Shown: piece after piece, positions 34,193 to 44,243 of the stretch
Position numbering within the stretch: position 1 is the first letter of the stretch
How the letters are laid out: the number at the start of each line of letters is the position of its first letter
Origin: Bacteroidota bacterium
Lineage (GTDB): Bacteria > Bacteroidota > Bacteroidia > 2-12-FULL-35-15
DNA length: 64,000 nucleotides
Reading direction: 5' to 3'
NCBI GenBank assembly: GCA_005772895.1
Contig: SXIH01000001.1
Coordinates: forward strand, 62,001-126,000
Translations under genes and position numbers: made by a program
The notes under the pieces: model-generated
Databases searched by the model: none
Told to the model about the DNA's origin: nothing
Seen by the model: only the letters and a program-made list of their open reading frames with translations

Positions 34193-35993
34193 ATTTATGT
34201 GAAGAACACCCCGAATGCGCCTTCGTTACATTGTAGAAAAACTTCTGCATGTCCCAAGCTGATGTAGGACAACGCTCAGCACACAATCCACAATGCAAAC
34301 AAACGTTCTCATCTTTCACCATCACACGCTTCGTTGGCAATACTCCTGAAACATATAAGTCTTGCGATTTATTTGTTGCAGGAACCTTTAACATGTTTCT
34401 TAAATCTGATTCATCATCTGCATTTTCAGTAAATGTGATACATGAGGTTGGACAAACATCCATACACGCATCGCACTCAATACACTTATCGGTTGCAAAA
34501 ACAGTTTGAATATCACAATTCAAACAACGCTCTGCTTCTTTAAATCCTGTGATTTTACTAAAACCTAATTCAACCTCTTTTTTTCTGTCGGCCAATGCTG
34601 CCTTTTTCTCTGCAAGAGGAACAACATATCTTTCATCAGTTACAACTACACTATCGTAAGCCCATTCGTGGATTCCCATTTTTTGTGAAACCAAATTCAC
34701 AAATGGCGAAGGACGAACAGTCATGCTTTCTCCTCGGCAAAATAAATCCATTGAAATAGCTGCTTGGTGTCCATGAGCTACAGCAGTAATTACGTTTTTT
34801 GGTCCCCAAGCTGCATCACCACCAAAGAAAACTTTTGGATTAGTAGAACAGAAAGTTATTTCATCCACTTTCGGCATATCCCATTTATCAAACTCAATTC
34901 CTAAATCGCGTTCAATCCAAGGAAAACTATTTTCTTGTCCTACTGCAATCAACACATCATCTGCTTCAATAAAAACATCATCTCCACCAACTGGAACTAA
35001 TTTTCTTTTTCCATCTTTATCGTATTCTGCTTTTACTTTTTCGAAAGTCATTCCTTTCAAAACTCCATTTTCTACAACAAATGTTTTAGGAACATGATTA
35101 TCAATGATAGGAATATCTTCATGCATCGCATCTTCTTTTTCCCAAGGAGAAGCTTTCATTTCAGCAAATGGAGAACGAACAACAACTTTTACATGCTCTC
35201 CACCCAATCTGCGTGAAGTACGACAACAATCCATTGCAGTGTTTCCACCACCTAATACAATTACCCTTTTACCAATTTTTGCTGTATGCTCAAAAGCAAC
35301 ATTAGCTAACCAATTGATCCCAATATGAATATTTTTTGCTCCTTCTTGTCGTCCTGGTATATCCAAATCACGACCTTTTGGCGCACCTGAACCAACAAAT
35401 ACAGCATCGTAATCTTTGCTCAAAGTTTCTTTTAAACTTTTTACATATTGATTAAAATGTGTGTGAATTCCTAAATCCAAAATATAATTTACTTCCTCAT
35501 TCAAAACTGCTTCAGGCAAACGGAAAGAAGGAATTTGACTTCTCATAAATCCACCACCCAATTTTTGTTCATCGTACAAATGGATTTCATAACCCAATGG
35601 AGCTAAATCACGAGCAACTGTTAAGGAAGCCGGACCAGCACCTATCAAAGCAACCTTTTTACCGTTTGGTTTGAAAGGACCTTGAGGCATTAATTTTTTT
35701 ACATCGCCCTTGTTATCTGCTGCAACACGCTTCAAACGACAAATTGCAACAGGCTCTTCTTCTTTTCCTTCAATACGGCCTCTTCGGCAAGCAGGCTCAC
35801 ATGGTCTATCGCAAGTACGACCCAAAACTCCAGGGAAAACGTTAGAATCCCAATTGATCATATATGCTTCTGTGTATTTTTCTTCAGCAATTAAACGGAT
35901 GTACTCCGGCACTGGAGTGTGTGCAGGACAAGCATGTTGACAATCTACTACTTTATGAAAATATTCTGGGTCGTTGATGTTTGTTGGTTCCAA
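34191..35993 (-). CDS. GltD-like NAD(P)-dependent flavoprotein with extra ferredoxin domains
   Basis: The protein has 600 residues. The N-terminal domain has CQHACPAHTP and CDRPCEPACRRG for two [4Fe-4S] clusters, as in GltD. The middle has FAD-binding VALIGAGPASLTVA (about residue 113) and NAD(P)-binding IVLGGGNTAMDCC. The C-terminus has CIECDACMDVCP and CLHCGLCAERCP, a 2x[4Fe-4S] ferredoxin. It heads the kor operon, so it likely passes electrons between ferredoxin and NAD(P)H. There is no gltB, so glutamate synthase activity is unlikely. Start is TTG at 35993: an in-frame stop lies two codons upstream, and the next ATG would remove the first cluster ligands. Confidence 0.88.
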   Translation of the reverse strand: MEPTNINDPEYFHKVVDCQHACPAHTPVPEYIRLIAEEKYTEAYMINWDSNVFPGVLGRTCDRPCEPACRRGRIEGKEEEPVAICRLKRVAADNKGDVKKLMPQGPFKPNGKKVALIGAGPASLTVARDLAPLGYEIHLYDEQKLGGGFMRSQIPSFRLPEAVLNEEVNYILDLGIHTHFNQYVKSLKETLSKDYDAVFVGSGAPKGRDLDIPGRQEGAKNIHIGINWLANVAFEHTAKIGKRVIVLGGGNTAMDCCRTSRRLGGEHVKVVVRSPFAEMKASPWEKEDAMHEDIPIIDNHVPKTFVVENGVLKGMTFEKVKAEYDKDGKRKLVPVGGDDVFIEADDVLIAVGQENSFPWIERDLGIEFDKWDMPKVDEITFCSTNPKVFFGGDAAWGPKNVITAVAHGHQAAISMDLFCRGESMTVRPSPFVNLVSQKMGIHEWAYDSVVVTDERYVVPLAEKKAALADRKKEVELGFSKITGFKEAERCLNCDIQTVFATDKCIECDACMDVCPTSCITFTENADDESDLRNMLKVPATNKSQDLYVSGVLPTKRVMVKDENVCLHCGLCAERCPTSAWDMQKFFYNVTKAHSGCSSHK

Positions 35994-36157
35994 TTTTTAT
36001 AATTTTTAAAATTTATATATCTAAATGAGTATTTTCTATGAAACAATTGAGCTCAAATGCCCAAAAAGTCCCTAAAATTGTGAAAAATTGAGAACAAAAC
36101 CTAAAAAACTAGACTAATTTTAATTATTGAGGTATGAGTGAAGTACGGAAGGCTGTA

Positions 36158-36511
36158 TTACATTGATTTATAGTGATTTCGGATAACCACTTTTTGAAGC
36201 TCGCGTTTGATAATTAGGTCGGTTACGATGACAGAAAACGGTTCAGTTGAATTAGAATTTACTGCTTTCTTAATTTGCTCATCACTTAAATCTATTCTGT
36301 ACAAAATTCCCAGAAATTTTTGTCTATTTGAATCCACCATTTTTTTGATATGCGGTTCAATCTGATCAAATAATTCTTCATATGCATTGTATGCATTTCC
36401 CGAAAACTTCACTTCCATCCCAAACATTTCAAAATCTTTTATGATTTGAGCTGCAGTATCTTTTATGATATCGAGTTTATTGAAATAGGGTGTAAGGTCG
36501 TTGAAGTTCAT
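36158..36511 (-). CDS. hypothetical protein
   Basis: This 117-residue soluble, helical protein starts at the ATG at 36511; an in-frame TTG at 36535 is less likely. No signal peptide or membrane segment and no family I recognise. It follows the ferredoxin-like gene by 37 bases on the same strand. Base use is like the neighbours. Possibly a small regulator or accessory protein; function unknown. Confidence 0.6.
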   Translation of the reverse strand: MNFNDLTPYFNKLDIIKDTAAQIIKDFEMFGMEVKFSGNAYNAYEELFDQIEPHIKKMVDSNRQKFLGILYRIDLSDEQIKKAVNSNSTEPFSVIVTDLIIKRELQKVVIRNHYKSM

Positions 36512-36548
36512 TTTTTTACCGCAAAGAAGTAGCAAAGGTTGCGGAGTG

Positions 36549-36875
36549 TTATTTTTTTTCTCGTACGTTTTCTAGTTTCAATCTCTCCACAACTCTATCA
36601 TTAATAATATGCTCATTAATAATTTCATCCACATCAGTCAATTCTACTCCGACATAAAAAACTCCATCAGGATAAACTGCAACCGTTTGCCCGAAATCAC
36701 AGATATCCAGACAGCCTGCTTTTTGTGCTCGCAACTTTATTGGAAGATTTAATTCTTTTAATTTTTTCTTGAATGCATCTACAATCTCCATTCCGTGAGC
36801 TTCTCCGCAAGATCTTCTTGGAGCCTCAGGAGCACGTTGGTTAACGCAGATAAATATGTGTTTGTCGTAAATCAT
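36549..36875 (-). CDS. thioredoxin-like [2Fe-2S] ferredoxin
   Basis: The protein has 108 residues. Cys10, Cys23, Cys55 and Cys59 have the C-x12-C ... C-x3-C spacing of thioredoxin-like [2Fe-2S] ferredoxins, with the KAGCLDICDFGQTVAVYP segment typical of the family. It is a cytoplasmic electron carrier. It lies 15 bases from the small membrane-protein gene and on the same strand as the kor genes downstream, so it may be one electron partner, though the kor enzyme would normally use [4Fe-4S] ferredoxin. Confidence 0.9.
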   Translation of the reverse strand: MIYDKHIFICVNQRAPEAPRRSCGEAHGMEIVDAFKKKLKELNLPIKLRAQKAGCLDICDFGQTVAVYPDGVFYVGVELTDVDEIINEHIINDRVVERLKLENVREKK

Positions 36876-36890
36876 TATAATTATAAATTA

Positions 36891-37253
36891 CTAATACCGC
36901 ATACAATAAGTTACAATTAATAAAATTGGAATCAAGAAAGGAAGACCGAATGAAAACCAAAATCCAAAATTATACAATCGCTTTCTAAACAATTCATCAT
37001 TCTTTGCATTGTATTTCTTATCAGCAAATTCACCCAAATAATAAAAAACATTAGCCGCTCCCATCATAAAAATATAACCAAATCCTTGAAACAGAGTAGT
37101 AAAAAAAGTAACCTCAAAATCATCTCCACTGAATAATGAAGATCCAATACTTGAATAAGCAATAAATGCTAGAACACCAGCGATGATAAGGCCTAAATTA
37201 TATTTTAAGCGCCTTCCTTCCCACCAATCACTTACATATTTTGAATTTTCCAT
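36891..37253 (-). CDS. small multi-pass membrane protein
   Basis: This 120-residue protein starts at ATG 37253; the GTG three codons upstream is less likely. It has three hydrophobic segments (roughly residues 17-36, 43-67, 95-117) and a basic N-terminus with WWEGRRLKYN. No named family recognised. The CGAAT repeat at 37267-37298 lies just upstream. Function unknown. Confidence 0.65.
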   Translation of the reverse strand: MENSKYVSDWWEGRRLKYNLGLIIAGVLAFIAYSSIGSSLFSGDDFEVTFFTTLFQGFGYIFMMGAANVFYYLGEFADKKYNAKNDELFRKRLYNFGFWFSFGLPFLIPILLIVTYCMRY

Positions 37254-37266
37254 TTCTAACACCCAG

Positions 37267-37298
37267 ATTCGTAAATTCGTTTTTATTCGTTATCCGTA
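37267..37298. repeat. CGAAT-unit extragenic repeat
   Basis: On the minus strand it reads TACGGATAACGAAT then AAAAACGAATTTACGAAT, the clearest copy of the family seen at 6806 and 6880. It fills the gap up to the stop codon of the polyprenyl synthase gene at 37299. Confidence 0.65.
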
Positions 37299-38279
37299 CT
37301 ACATTTCTCTAACCATCAAACTTTCAGCGAAAGCAATCAAACTTTGCTTTTTTGATTCTGCAACAGGAATATCTATTAAGAACGTTAATGCTAATTCATA
37401 ATGTTTTTGCATTTCTGTTCTTGCCAATTCTTTTACATTTAAAAAGTTGTAGATATTAATGACTGCTTCTACTTTTTCTTTCGCATCAAAATGAGGAGCT
37501 GCTATCCACTGATGTAACTCTTCTTTCATGTATCGGTTGCTTTCAGCCATTTCTAAGGCTTTTAGAAGAAGGTAAGTTTTTTTGTTTGCAATGATATCTC
37601 CACCTTTTTGTTTTCCGAATTTTGCTGCATCGGCATACACATCTAAAATATCATCTTGTAATTGAAATGCAATTCCAATATGTTTTCCAAAATCGTATAA
37701 TCGTTGTGCGTCTTCTTCAAGTGCTCCGCCAATTGCTGCTCCAATTTTTAATGCTCCACCTAACAATACTGCCGTTTTTAACTCAATCATTTTTATGTAT
37801 TGCTGAATCGAAACTTTTGTCATCGATTCATAATTCATATCGTATTGTTGTCCTTCACAAACCTTAACTGCTGTATCACTAAAAATTTCCAATAGCTGTG
37901 GAAGCATAGTTGGATCTGCCAGACAAAGTTCTTGATATGCACGAACCATCATTGCATCTCCACTTAAAATAGCAATGTTGTTATTCCATTTTTCGTGAAC
38001 GGTTGGTTGATTTCTTCTCAATGGTGCTTTGTCCATCAAATCATCATGCACCAATGTAAAATTGTGAAATAACTCTATTGCTAAAGCGGGATGAAGTGCT
38101 TTTGATGTATCACCATCAAAAATATCTGTGGCAATAAAAACTAAAACGGGGCGTAATCTTTTTCCGCCTAAGGACATGATATAAGAAATAGGTTCGTACA
38201 ATTCTTTCGGATTGGAACCATATTTTTTGTCCTTTAAGGCTTCTTCTATTTGTTTTTGATATGTGGCTATTGTTATCAA
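37299..38279 (-). CDS. trans-polyprenyl diphosphate synthase
   Basis: This 326-residue isoprenoid chain-elongation enzyme has the first Asp-rich motif DDLMD (residues 79-83) and the second QDDILD. The GGKRLRP region binds the homoallylic substrate. Short-chain (farnesyl or geranylgeranyl) versus long-chain product cannot be fixed by eye. Only a TTG at 38279 provides a full-length start; it lies 10 bases after the rfbA stop. It probably supplies the quinone side chain or undecaprenyl precursor. Confidence 0.9.
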   Translation of the reverse strand: MITIATYQKQIEEALKDKKYGSNPKELYEPISYIMSLGGKRLRPVLVFIATDIFDGDTSKALHPALAIELFHNFTLVHDDLMDKAPLRRNQPTVHEKWNNNIAILSGDAMMVRAYQELCLADPTMLPQLLEIFSDTAVKVCEGQQYDMNYESMTKVSIQQYIKMIELKTAVLLGGALKIGAAIGGALEEDAQRLYDFGKHIGIAFQLQDDILDVYADAAKFGKQKGGDIIANKKTYLLLKALEMAESNRYMKEELHQWIAAPHFDAKEKVEAVINIYNFLNVKELARTEMQKHYELALTFLIDIPVAESKKQSLIAFAESLMVREM

Positions 38280-38289
38280 TGAGAAAAAT

Positions 38290-39153
38290 TTATTGTTCAG
38301 CCACTTTCATCAAATACGTTCCGTAACCACTTTTTAATAATGGTTCAGCAATTTTTTTCAGTTGTTCTTTTGTAATATAACCCATTCTGTAAGCAACTTC
38401 TTCTATGCAACCAATACTTAACCCTTGGCGTTCTTCAATAACTTGAACAAACTGTCCGGCTTGCGTTAAAGAAGCAAACGTTCCTGTATCCAACCAAGCA
38501 GTTCCTCTATCTAAAATTCCCACTTTTAATTTTCCTGCTTGCAAATAATGTTTGTTTACATCGGTAATTTCATATTCTCCACGTGCACTTGGCTTTAATG
38601 TTTTCGCCACTTGCACCACACTGTTATCATAAAAATACAATCCCGGAACTGCATAATTTGATTTTGGTTTTGTAGGTTTTTCTTCAATCGACATTGCATT
38701 TCCATTTGCATCAAATTCTACAACTCCGTAACGTTCTGGGTCAGAAACGTGGTAAGCAAACACCACTCCTCCTTCTGGATTTTGATGTTGTTGCAACAAT
38801 CTTCCCAATCCCGCTCCGTAAAAAATATTGTCACCCAATACAAGCGCAACTTTATCATTGCCAATAAATTTTTCACCAATCACAAATGCTTGTGCAAGTC
38901 CGTTTGGAATTTCCTGAACAGCATACGAAAATTTGCAACCCAAACTTTTTCCATCACCCAACAATCTTTCAAATTGCGGAAGATCGTGAGGAGTTGAAAT
39001 AATTAACACTTCCGAAATACCAGCCATCATCAAAACCGATAACGGATAATAGATCATTGGTTTATCATACACAGGCATTAGTTGTTTACTAACTGCGAGT
39101 GTTAAAGGATGTAAGCGGGTTCCGGAGCCGCCAGCTAAAATAATTCCCTTCAT
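38290..39153 (-). CDS. rfbA: glucose-1-phosphate thymidylyltransferase
   Basis: This 287-residue nucleotidyltransferase makes dTDP-glucose, the first step to dTDP-rhamnose. It has [11 protein letters not shown] at the N-terminus, [26 protein letters not shown] and [16 protein letters not shown]. The rfbB, rfbC and rfbD genes are not nearby. It is followed by the polyprenyl synthase gene 10 bases later, and the pair is likely co-transcribed. Confidence 0.95.
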   Translation of the reverse strand: MKGIILAGGSGTRLHPLTLAVSKQLMPVYDKPMIYYPLSVLMMAGISEVLIISTPHDLPQFERLLGDGKSLGCKFSYAVQEIPNGLAQAFVIGEKFIGNDKVALVLGDNIFYGAGLGRLLQQHQNPEGGVVFAYHVSDPERYGVVEFDANGNAMSIEEKPTKPKSNYAVPGLYFYDNSVVQVAKTLKPSARGEYEITDVNKHYLQAGKLKVGILDRGTAWLDTGTFASLTQAGQFVQVIEERQGLSIGCIEEVAYRMGYITKEQLKKIAEPLLKSGYGTYLMKVAEQ

Positions 39154-39231
39154 GTTTAGTTAATTAAGTTAAATAAGTATTTGGGTAATTGGGGAAAATA
39201 GTTAACAGACACACAGCCTAAATTAACCCAA
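39154..39231. repeat. GTTAAAT/AATTAAC extragenic repeat
   Basis: This gap shares AGTTAAATAAGTA, TAATTGGGG and CCTAAATTAACC blocks with the gap at 8171-8259, again as an imperfect inverted repeat. It may also act as the 3' end of the exporter gene. Confidence 0.5.
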
Positions 39232-41682
39232 TTAACTATTTTCTTTTTTCTTTTTTTCTTTTCCACTAATTTCCAATTCATCCAAATCAATGTCCTCTTC
39301 TTCATCATACACTTCAATTAATGGATCTTGCAAGAATGCTTTGTTGGTTAAACGTTTTTCTAAAGACAATAAAAAGCATGGTAACAAAATTAAATTCGAG
39401 CAATAAGCTATCAATAAAGTTACTGAAATTAAAATTCCTAATGCTGCAGTGCCGCCAAACTTAGATGCTGCAAATATTCCGAATCCGCAGAATAAAATAA
39501 TAGCGGTGTAAATCATACTAACACCAGTTTCTTTAATTGTAAGTGAAACAGCTTTGGAAATACTCATATGTCCGCTTTTCATTTCCTGCCTATACTTCGT
39601 CAGAAAATACAATGTTCCATCGGATGCAATTCCAAACGCAATACTGTAAACTAAAATAGTGCTTGGTTTAATGTAAATATCGCAGAATCCCATAATTCCT
39701 GCTGTAATCAATAAAGGAATTAAACTTGGGACAACAGAAATTAAAATCATGCGTGGCGACATAAATAAAGTGTACAATACAATTGCAATTAATAAAACGG
39801 CAAGCAATACACTTTCCAATAAATTTTTCACTAAGAATTTATTTCCGTGTAAAAATATCATACTGTTTCCTGTGATAGAAATTTTGTAATTTTTGTAAGA
39901 AGGCAGCCATTCTTCTTTTTCATAGTCATAATTGAAAACACTGTCGATGCGTGGCTGTAAACGCTTCAAAACTTTTAATAGTTCGATAGAACCAACATCT
40001 TTCATCTGAACACTTATCCGCGTAAACTGTTTTGTGCTATCAATAAATGCAGAAAACTGACTCGATTTACTTTCAGCGTCCGACTTGGCAAACTCTGCTA
40101 ATTTTTGTAAATCCATTGCACCCGGTAAACGATAATCTTTTTTATTTCCATCGTTGTATGCCTGATTAAAAAATTTAATTCCTTCAACAACAGAAACTGC
40201 TTTTGAAAAAATAGAATCTTGCATAAACAATTTTTGAAGTTTATTTATTTTGTACAAAGTCCGCCCACCATCAGCAAAAACTCCGTTTGGTTTTTTTGTA
40301 TCTACAGATATTTCAAATGGAAGTACACCATTGTAATTTTTTTCGAAGTAACGCATATCCACAAGAATTGGATCGTTCTTCGGCAAATCGTCAACAATGT
40401 ATCCGAGTGGTAAAACTTTTGTGATTCCGTAAATGGCAATGATTACAACTACAACTACTATAGCATAAATTCTTCGTCTGTAATGATGCACCCAATAATC
40501 AATCTTCTGCAAAATTACCGTAAGCACTTTACTTTGTAAATGTTTAATGTGTTTTACAGATGGTGCCGGCAAATAACTAAACACAATAGGCACCAACATC
40601 ATCGAAATAGCATACGTTAACATTACGCTCATTGAAGAAATCAATCCGAACTCAAATAAGGGTTTGCTATCGGTAGAACAAAAAACAGCAAAACCAATGG
40701 ATGTTGTAATGTTTGCCATGAATAAAGAAATACCAACTTTTTCAATAGAACGAGCCAAAGCTTTCATTTTATTGTTATGCAATTTGTACTCCGTATGATA
40801 TTTATTCAACAATAAAATACAATTTGGAACACCAATGACAATCAACAAAGGAGGAATTAATCCCGTAAGTACAGAAACCTGATAACCACAGAGAACGAGA
40901 ATTCCAACCGACCAAACCACTCCAATAAAAACAACCACTAAAGAAAATACAACCGGTAATACCGATCTGAAAAACAACATCAAAATAATGGCTGTTACCA
41001 ATAAAGCAAGAACTGTAAACAATTGGGTTTCGCCCTGAATCATTCGTGCAACAGCTGTTCTGATGTATGGCATTCCGGAATAACGAACTTCAATATTTGT
41101 GTTGGCAATAAATTTATCAACTTGCACTTTTATTGAATCAACAATTTCTAAACGAGTTTTAGTATTCAACAATTTATTGTCGAATGTAATTGCCATTAAG
41201 GTTGTATGTGCTGTATCGTTATAAATAATTCCCTTGTAAAAAGGTAAATCATAAATAACTTGTTTTACACTATCTAATTCTGATTGAGTTAAAGGTTTTC
41301 GGGAAAGAATAGGGAAATTTTCAAATTTTTGAAGGCTGTCATTTCGTTTGAGTGCTTGTAATCGGGCAACTGATAAAACTGCTTTCACTCCCAATACATT
41401 TTTTAGTCTATCTCCTAAATCATACCATTCATTGAAATTTTTGACATTGTATAAAGTGCTGTCGGAAATACCAAGAACCATAACAGCCCCATCCTGACCA
41501 AAGCGTTTTTTGAATTTTTTATATTCTATTGCAGTAGTATCGTGCGCAGGTAAAAGGTTGGGCGCTTCATAAGAAAGTTCTGCTTTTACTGCATAAAAAC
41601 CAAAAAGCACTGTTAATCCTAACAGAACTGCAATAATAGCTAACCTATTTCTTAAAATAAAACGCGCAATATATGTCCACAT
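39232..41682 (-). CDS. MMPL/RND-superfamily exporter
   Basis: The protein has 816 residues with 12 predicted membrane segments in two halves. Each half has one helix, a large periplasmic loop, then five helices. The stretches around GFAVFCSTDSKPLFEFGLISSMSVM and FGIFAASKFGGTAALGILIS (cited in part) fit the sterol-sensing-like RND region. The C-terminal tail is acidic then Lys-rich (DEEEDIDLDELEI). Likely exports a hydrophobic compound or lipid. In Bacteroidota such genes often accompany lipid or flexirubin genes; here the neighbours give no substrate. Confidence 0.88.
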   Translation of the reverse strand: MWTYIARFILRNRLAIIAVLLGLTVLFGFYAVKAELSYEAPNLLPAHDTTAIEYKKFKKRFGQDGAVMVLGISDSTLYNVKNFNEWYDLGDRLKNVLGVKAVLSVARLQALKRNDSLQKFENFPILSRKPLTQSELDSVKQVIYDLPFYKGIIYNDTAHTTLMAITFDNKLLNTKTRLEIVDSIKVQVDKFIANTNIEVRYSGMPYIRTAVARMIQGETQLFTVLALLVTAIILMLFFRSVLPVVFSLVVVFIGVVWSVGILVLCGYQVSVLTGLIPPLLIVIGVPNCILLLNKYHTEYKLHNNKMKALARSIEKVGISLFMANITTSIGFAVFCSTDSKPLFEFGLISSMSVMLTYAISMMLVPIVFSYLPAPSVKHIKHLQSKVLTVILQKIDYWVHHYRRRIYAIVVVVVIIAIYGITKVLPLGYIVDDLPKNDPILVDMRYFEKNYNGVLPFEISVDTKKPNGVFADGGRTLYKINKLQKLFMQDSIFSKAVSVVEGIKFFNQAYNDGNKKDYRLPGAMDLQKLAEFAKSDAESKSSQFSAFIDSTKQFTRISVQMKDVGSIELLKVLKRLQPRIDSVFNYDYEKEEWLPSYKNYKISITGNSMIFLHGNKFLVKNLLESVLLAVLLIAIVLYTLFMSPRMILISVVPSLIPLLITAGIMGFCDIYIKPSTILVYSIAFGIASDGTLYFLTKYRQEMKSGHMSISKAVSLTIKETGVSMIYTAIILFCGFGIFAASKFGGTAALGILISVTLLIAYCSNLILLPCFLLSLEKRLTNKAFLQDPLIEVYDEEEDIDLDELEISGKEKKKKENS

Positions 41683-41764
41683 ATGATAAAATCGATTTCA
41701 CCCCGAAATTAATCATAATATGCTTACTGACAAAAGAGAAATTGACGAATTGGTTGGTTCTGCT

Positions 41765-44191
41765 TTAGAAAGTAAGCACCAGAGAGAGTTTATAGACTAC
41801 ATTTTTTTCTACATAAGGCTCTGCATAAGCGCCATATCGCATAAAAGCACCTCCACCCAAGCCTAAATAAACTATGTTATAATAATTAACTCTTACCACA
41901 TTATTGATTAATAAACCGCTTTCATAAAATCCTTTTTCCATGGTTTTGAAACCCAAATGCGAATGCTGTTCTTTGTTTTCCAAACTTCCAATACCTGCAT
42001 TGGTAAAAATCATAAACTGCGGTTTAAATTTCGGACGTTTAAACAATAGCGAACCAAAATTATGTGAGAAAAATAAATTCACATATTTATCTGAAACAAA
42101 TTCATACAATCCCATTGTTTGAAACGTATTTTCTACATACAAATAACTGCCTTTTGTATTGCTTCCGTTTCCATTAAATAAATACGAATAGGGAACATTG
42201 CCTTGCATGTACCCACCTTCCAATAAAAATTTTGTGTTGCCAAGATTTTTTATTAAAAATGATTTTTCTATCCCTAAAGAAATTTTGTTGTAATCGTATT
42301 TTGCAGTCGGAATGCTCAAATCCAATCCTTTGGTGAAAGCAAAATAAATTACAGGAAAATCTGTTCCATCTGATACTAATTGCCCGAACGATTGCACAAG
42401 TTTTTCTTTAAAAGCATATCTTCCTTTTATTCTTATTTCCGTTGATTTAAAATCGATGGAAGTTTCGGTTGAATCATCCAAGTTTGGCAAAAACATATAA
42501 TTATATTTCGGAATTCTGAAACTTTCGTTGTAAGCAACATTTGTAGTCAGATATTTAAACGCTCTGAAATTTACGGAGACTTCTTTTTGTTCCAAATAAT
42601 CCATGCGAGAAGTCATTTGATTGCGATTAAAATTGTATTTCGTATAAAAATACTGAGTCTTGCCTGGCTCTCCAAGATCTCTTGAATACAAAGCTTTGAT
42701 GTAATAATCTTTACTGTTTTTTTTCAGAAATACTTTTGCATCGAAACCGAATTTTGTGATTGAATCGGCATAACCATAAGCAATGTATCCACCAACATTT
42801 CCCCAACGCGTTAACCTATCATTTGTATGTAAACCAATTCCACCTCTTATAATTTCATAATCGTTAAACCCTAAAAATTTATTTAAATCAATACTTATTG
42901 GTCCGATTGGAATTTGCAAAGTCGTTAAGCCTTCAAACACTTTTAATACCGCATCGAAGTTTTGTTTTTTACCCAGACTGTCAATTACTTTATATGTTTT
43001 TTGTTCTTTATTATCTAATGTATCGATGCGATGTGACTCCCAATATGATTTATCCTTTCGCGTTGCATCCGGCTCTATCACTAGTGTTTCGAAACCGAAA
43101 TCTTTTTTCTTTAAGTCGGCATTTAATTTTACATCACTGATATAACTTTTTCCAACCAGTTTCATTCCTATGTATTTTGTCGGATATTTTTTATAATGCA
43201 ATTCGTAATTCAGTTGTTCCGGAAACCATTGTTTTCCGTCCGTGAATTTATATTGCTGCTGAATTTTTATATCGACTAAACTTTTTTCAAAAGGAGTTGC
43301 AATTACATTTTGAATGGCATAACCATTTGTATTGATATATAAAACTCCCTCCAATGCTTCAAAGTTTTTTCCTTTGAACGGACGATAAGAAATAATGTAA
43401 ACCGAATCGTTTCCCTGAAACAAGGTATCTTCAATTGTAAATAAATATTTAGTTGTGCTTCCTGCTGTAATCGGGTTCAGATAATCCTTTCCGAGGATTT
43501 GAAAATAATCGTTGTAAAAACTAAAAGGCTGTAAATCGGATGAGGAAAGTGTAAAAGATGGGTCTTTAAAACCGGAAATTTTATTCGCTATTACTTTCTC
43601 ATTCAAATTTCCCGGATATAAAAATTTTCTTTCCTTCACATCTTCCATCATCAACATGTGTGAATTTTCAGAAAAAAGTCTCAACCTCGATTTAAGTGAA
43701 TCTGTTTCGACTGAATCTTTTTTACTCTTCACCTCATCGTTATTGTAAACCAAATCCCAATAGGTTTTGCTGTAAGTATTACAAGTATAACTTTGAATTT
43801 TATCCGGATTATTTTTGTCCCTGTTTTTTGTAGCAAGTTTAATGATCCGGTGCGCAGGATTTTCTCCCGGACGAATAACCACAGTATTTAAATCAAAAGT
43901 TTTTTTCTGAAGTTTTATAACAACATATTCGTTTTGTTTTTCAGGCGAATGTTTATACGATTCGTATCCGACATAAGTAAATACAATTCCAAGAATGGGT
44001 TCAGTAGAACTTAGTTTGAATTTACCATCAATGTCAGAAGAAGTAGTGTTTTCTGTACCGGCAATACCAATATTTACAAAGGCGAGTGCTTGTTTTCCGT
44101 ATGCATCGAGTACTTTTCCTTCAACAGAGTATTGTGCTGAAAGAGGAAAGAAAATGGTTAATAGAAAAAAGGTTAATTGTAAGCGAAGCAC
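41765..44191 (-). CDS. DUF5686 outer-membrane protein with carboxypeptidase-regulatory-like domain
   Basis: The protein has 808 residues. Signal peptide about 1-20 (ending LSAQ), then a CarboxypepD-reg-like beta-sandwich (about 22-100; VEGKVLDAYGKQALAFVNIG). The remainder is the DUF5686 region with many amphipathic beta strands, probably an outer-membrane barrel ending in an aromatic residue (LVLTF). This domain order is common in Bacteroidota. It may bind or transport ligands at the surface. Start is GTG at 44191, because an in-frame stop lies six codons upstream and no ATG precedes the signal peptide. Confidence 0.85.
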   Translation of the reverse strand: MLRLQLTFFLLTIFFPLSAQYSVEGKVLDAYGKQALAFVNIGIAGTENTTSSDIDGKFKLSSTEPILGIVFTYVGYESYKHSPEKQNEYVVIKLQKKTFDLNTVVIRPGENPAHRIIKLATKNRDKNNPDKIQSYTCNTYSKTYWDLVYNNDEVKSKKDSVETDSLKSRLRLFSENSHMLMMEDVKERKFLYPGNLNEKVIANKISGFKDPSFTLSSSDLQPFSFYNDYFQILGKDYLNPITAGSTTKYLFTIEDTLFQGNDSVYIISYRPFKGKNFEALEGVLYINTNGYAIQNVIATPFEKSLVDIKIQQQYKFTDGKQWFPEQLNYELHYKKYPTKYIGMKLVGKSYISDVKLNADLKKKDFGFETLVIEPDATRKDKSYWESHRIDTLDNKEQKTYKVIDSLGKKQNFDAVLKVFEGLTTLQIPIGPISIDLNKFLGFNDYEIIRGGIGLHTNDRLTRWGNVGGYIAYGYADSITKFGFDAKVFLKKNSKDYYIKALYSRDLGEPGKTQYFYTKYNFNRNQMTSRMDYLEQKEVSVNFRAFKYLTTNVAYNESFRIPKYNYMFLPNLDDSTETSIDFKSTEIRIKGRYAFKEKLVQSFGQLVSDGTDFPVIYFAFTKGLDLSIPTAKYDYNKISLGIEKSFLIKNLGNTKFLLEGGYMQGNVPYSYLFNGNGSNTKGSYLYVENTFQTMGLYEFVSDKYVNLFFSHNFGSLLFKRPKFKPQFMIFTNAGIGSLENKEQHSHLGFKTMEKGFYESGLLINNVVRVNYYNIVYLGLGGGAFMRYGAYAEPYVEKNVVYKLSLVLTF

Positions 44192-44243
44192 TGAATTTTG
44201 TTTTGTGCTAATGTAAGGGTTTAGAAAGAAAAAAATAAAAGAA

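Noticed and set aside
34191-35993. Glutamate synthase small subunit (gltD)
   Set aside because: It has an added C-terminal ferredoxin domain, lies in the kor operon, and no gltB is present.
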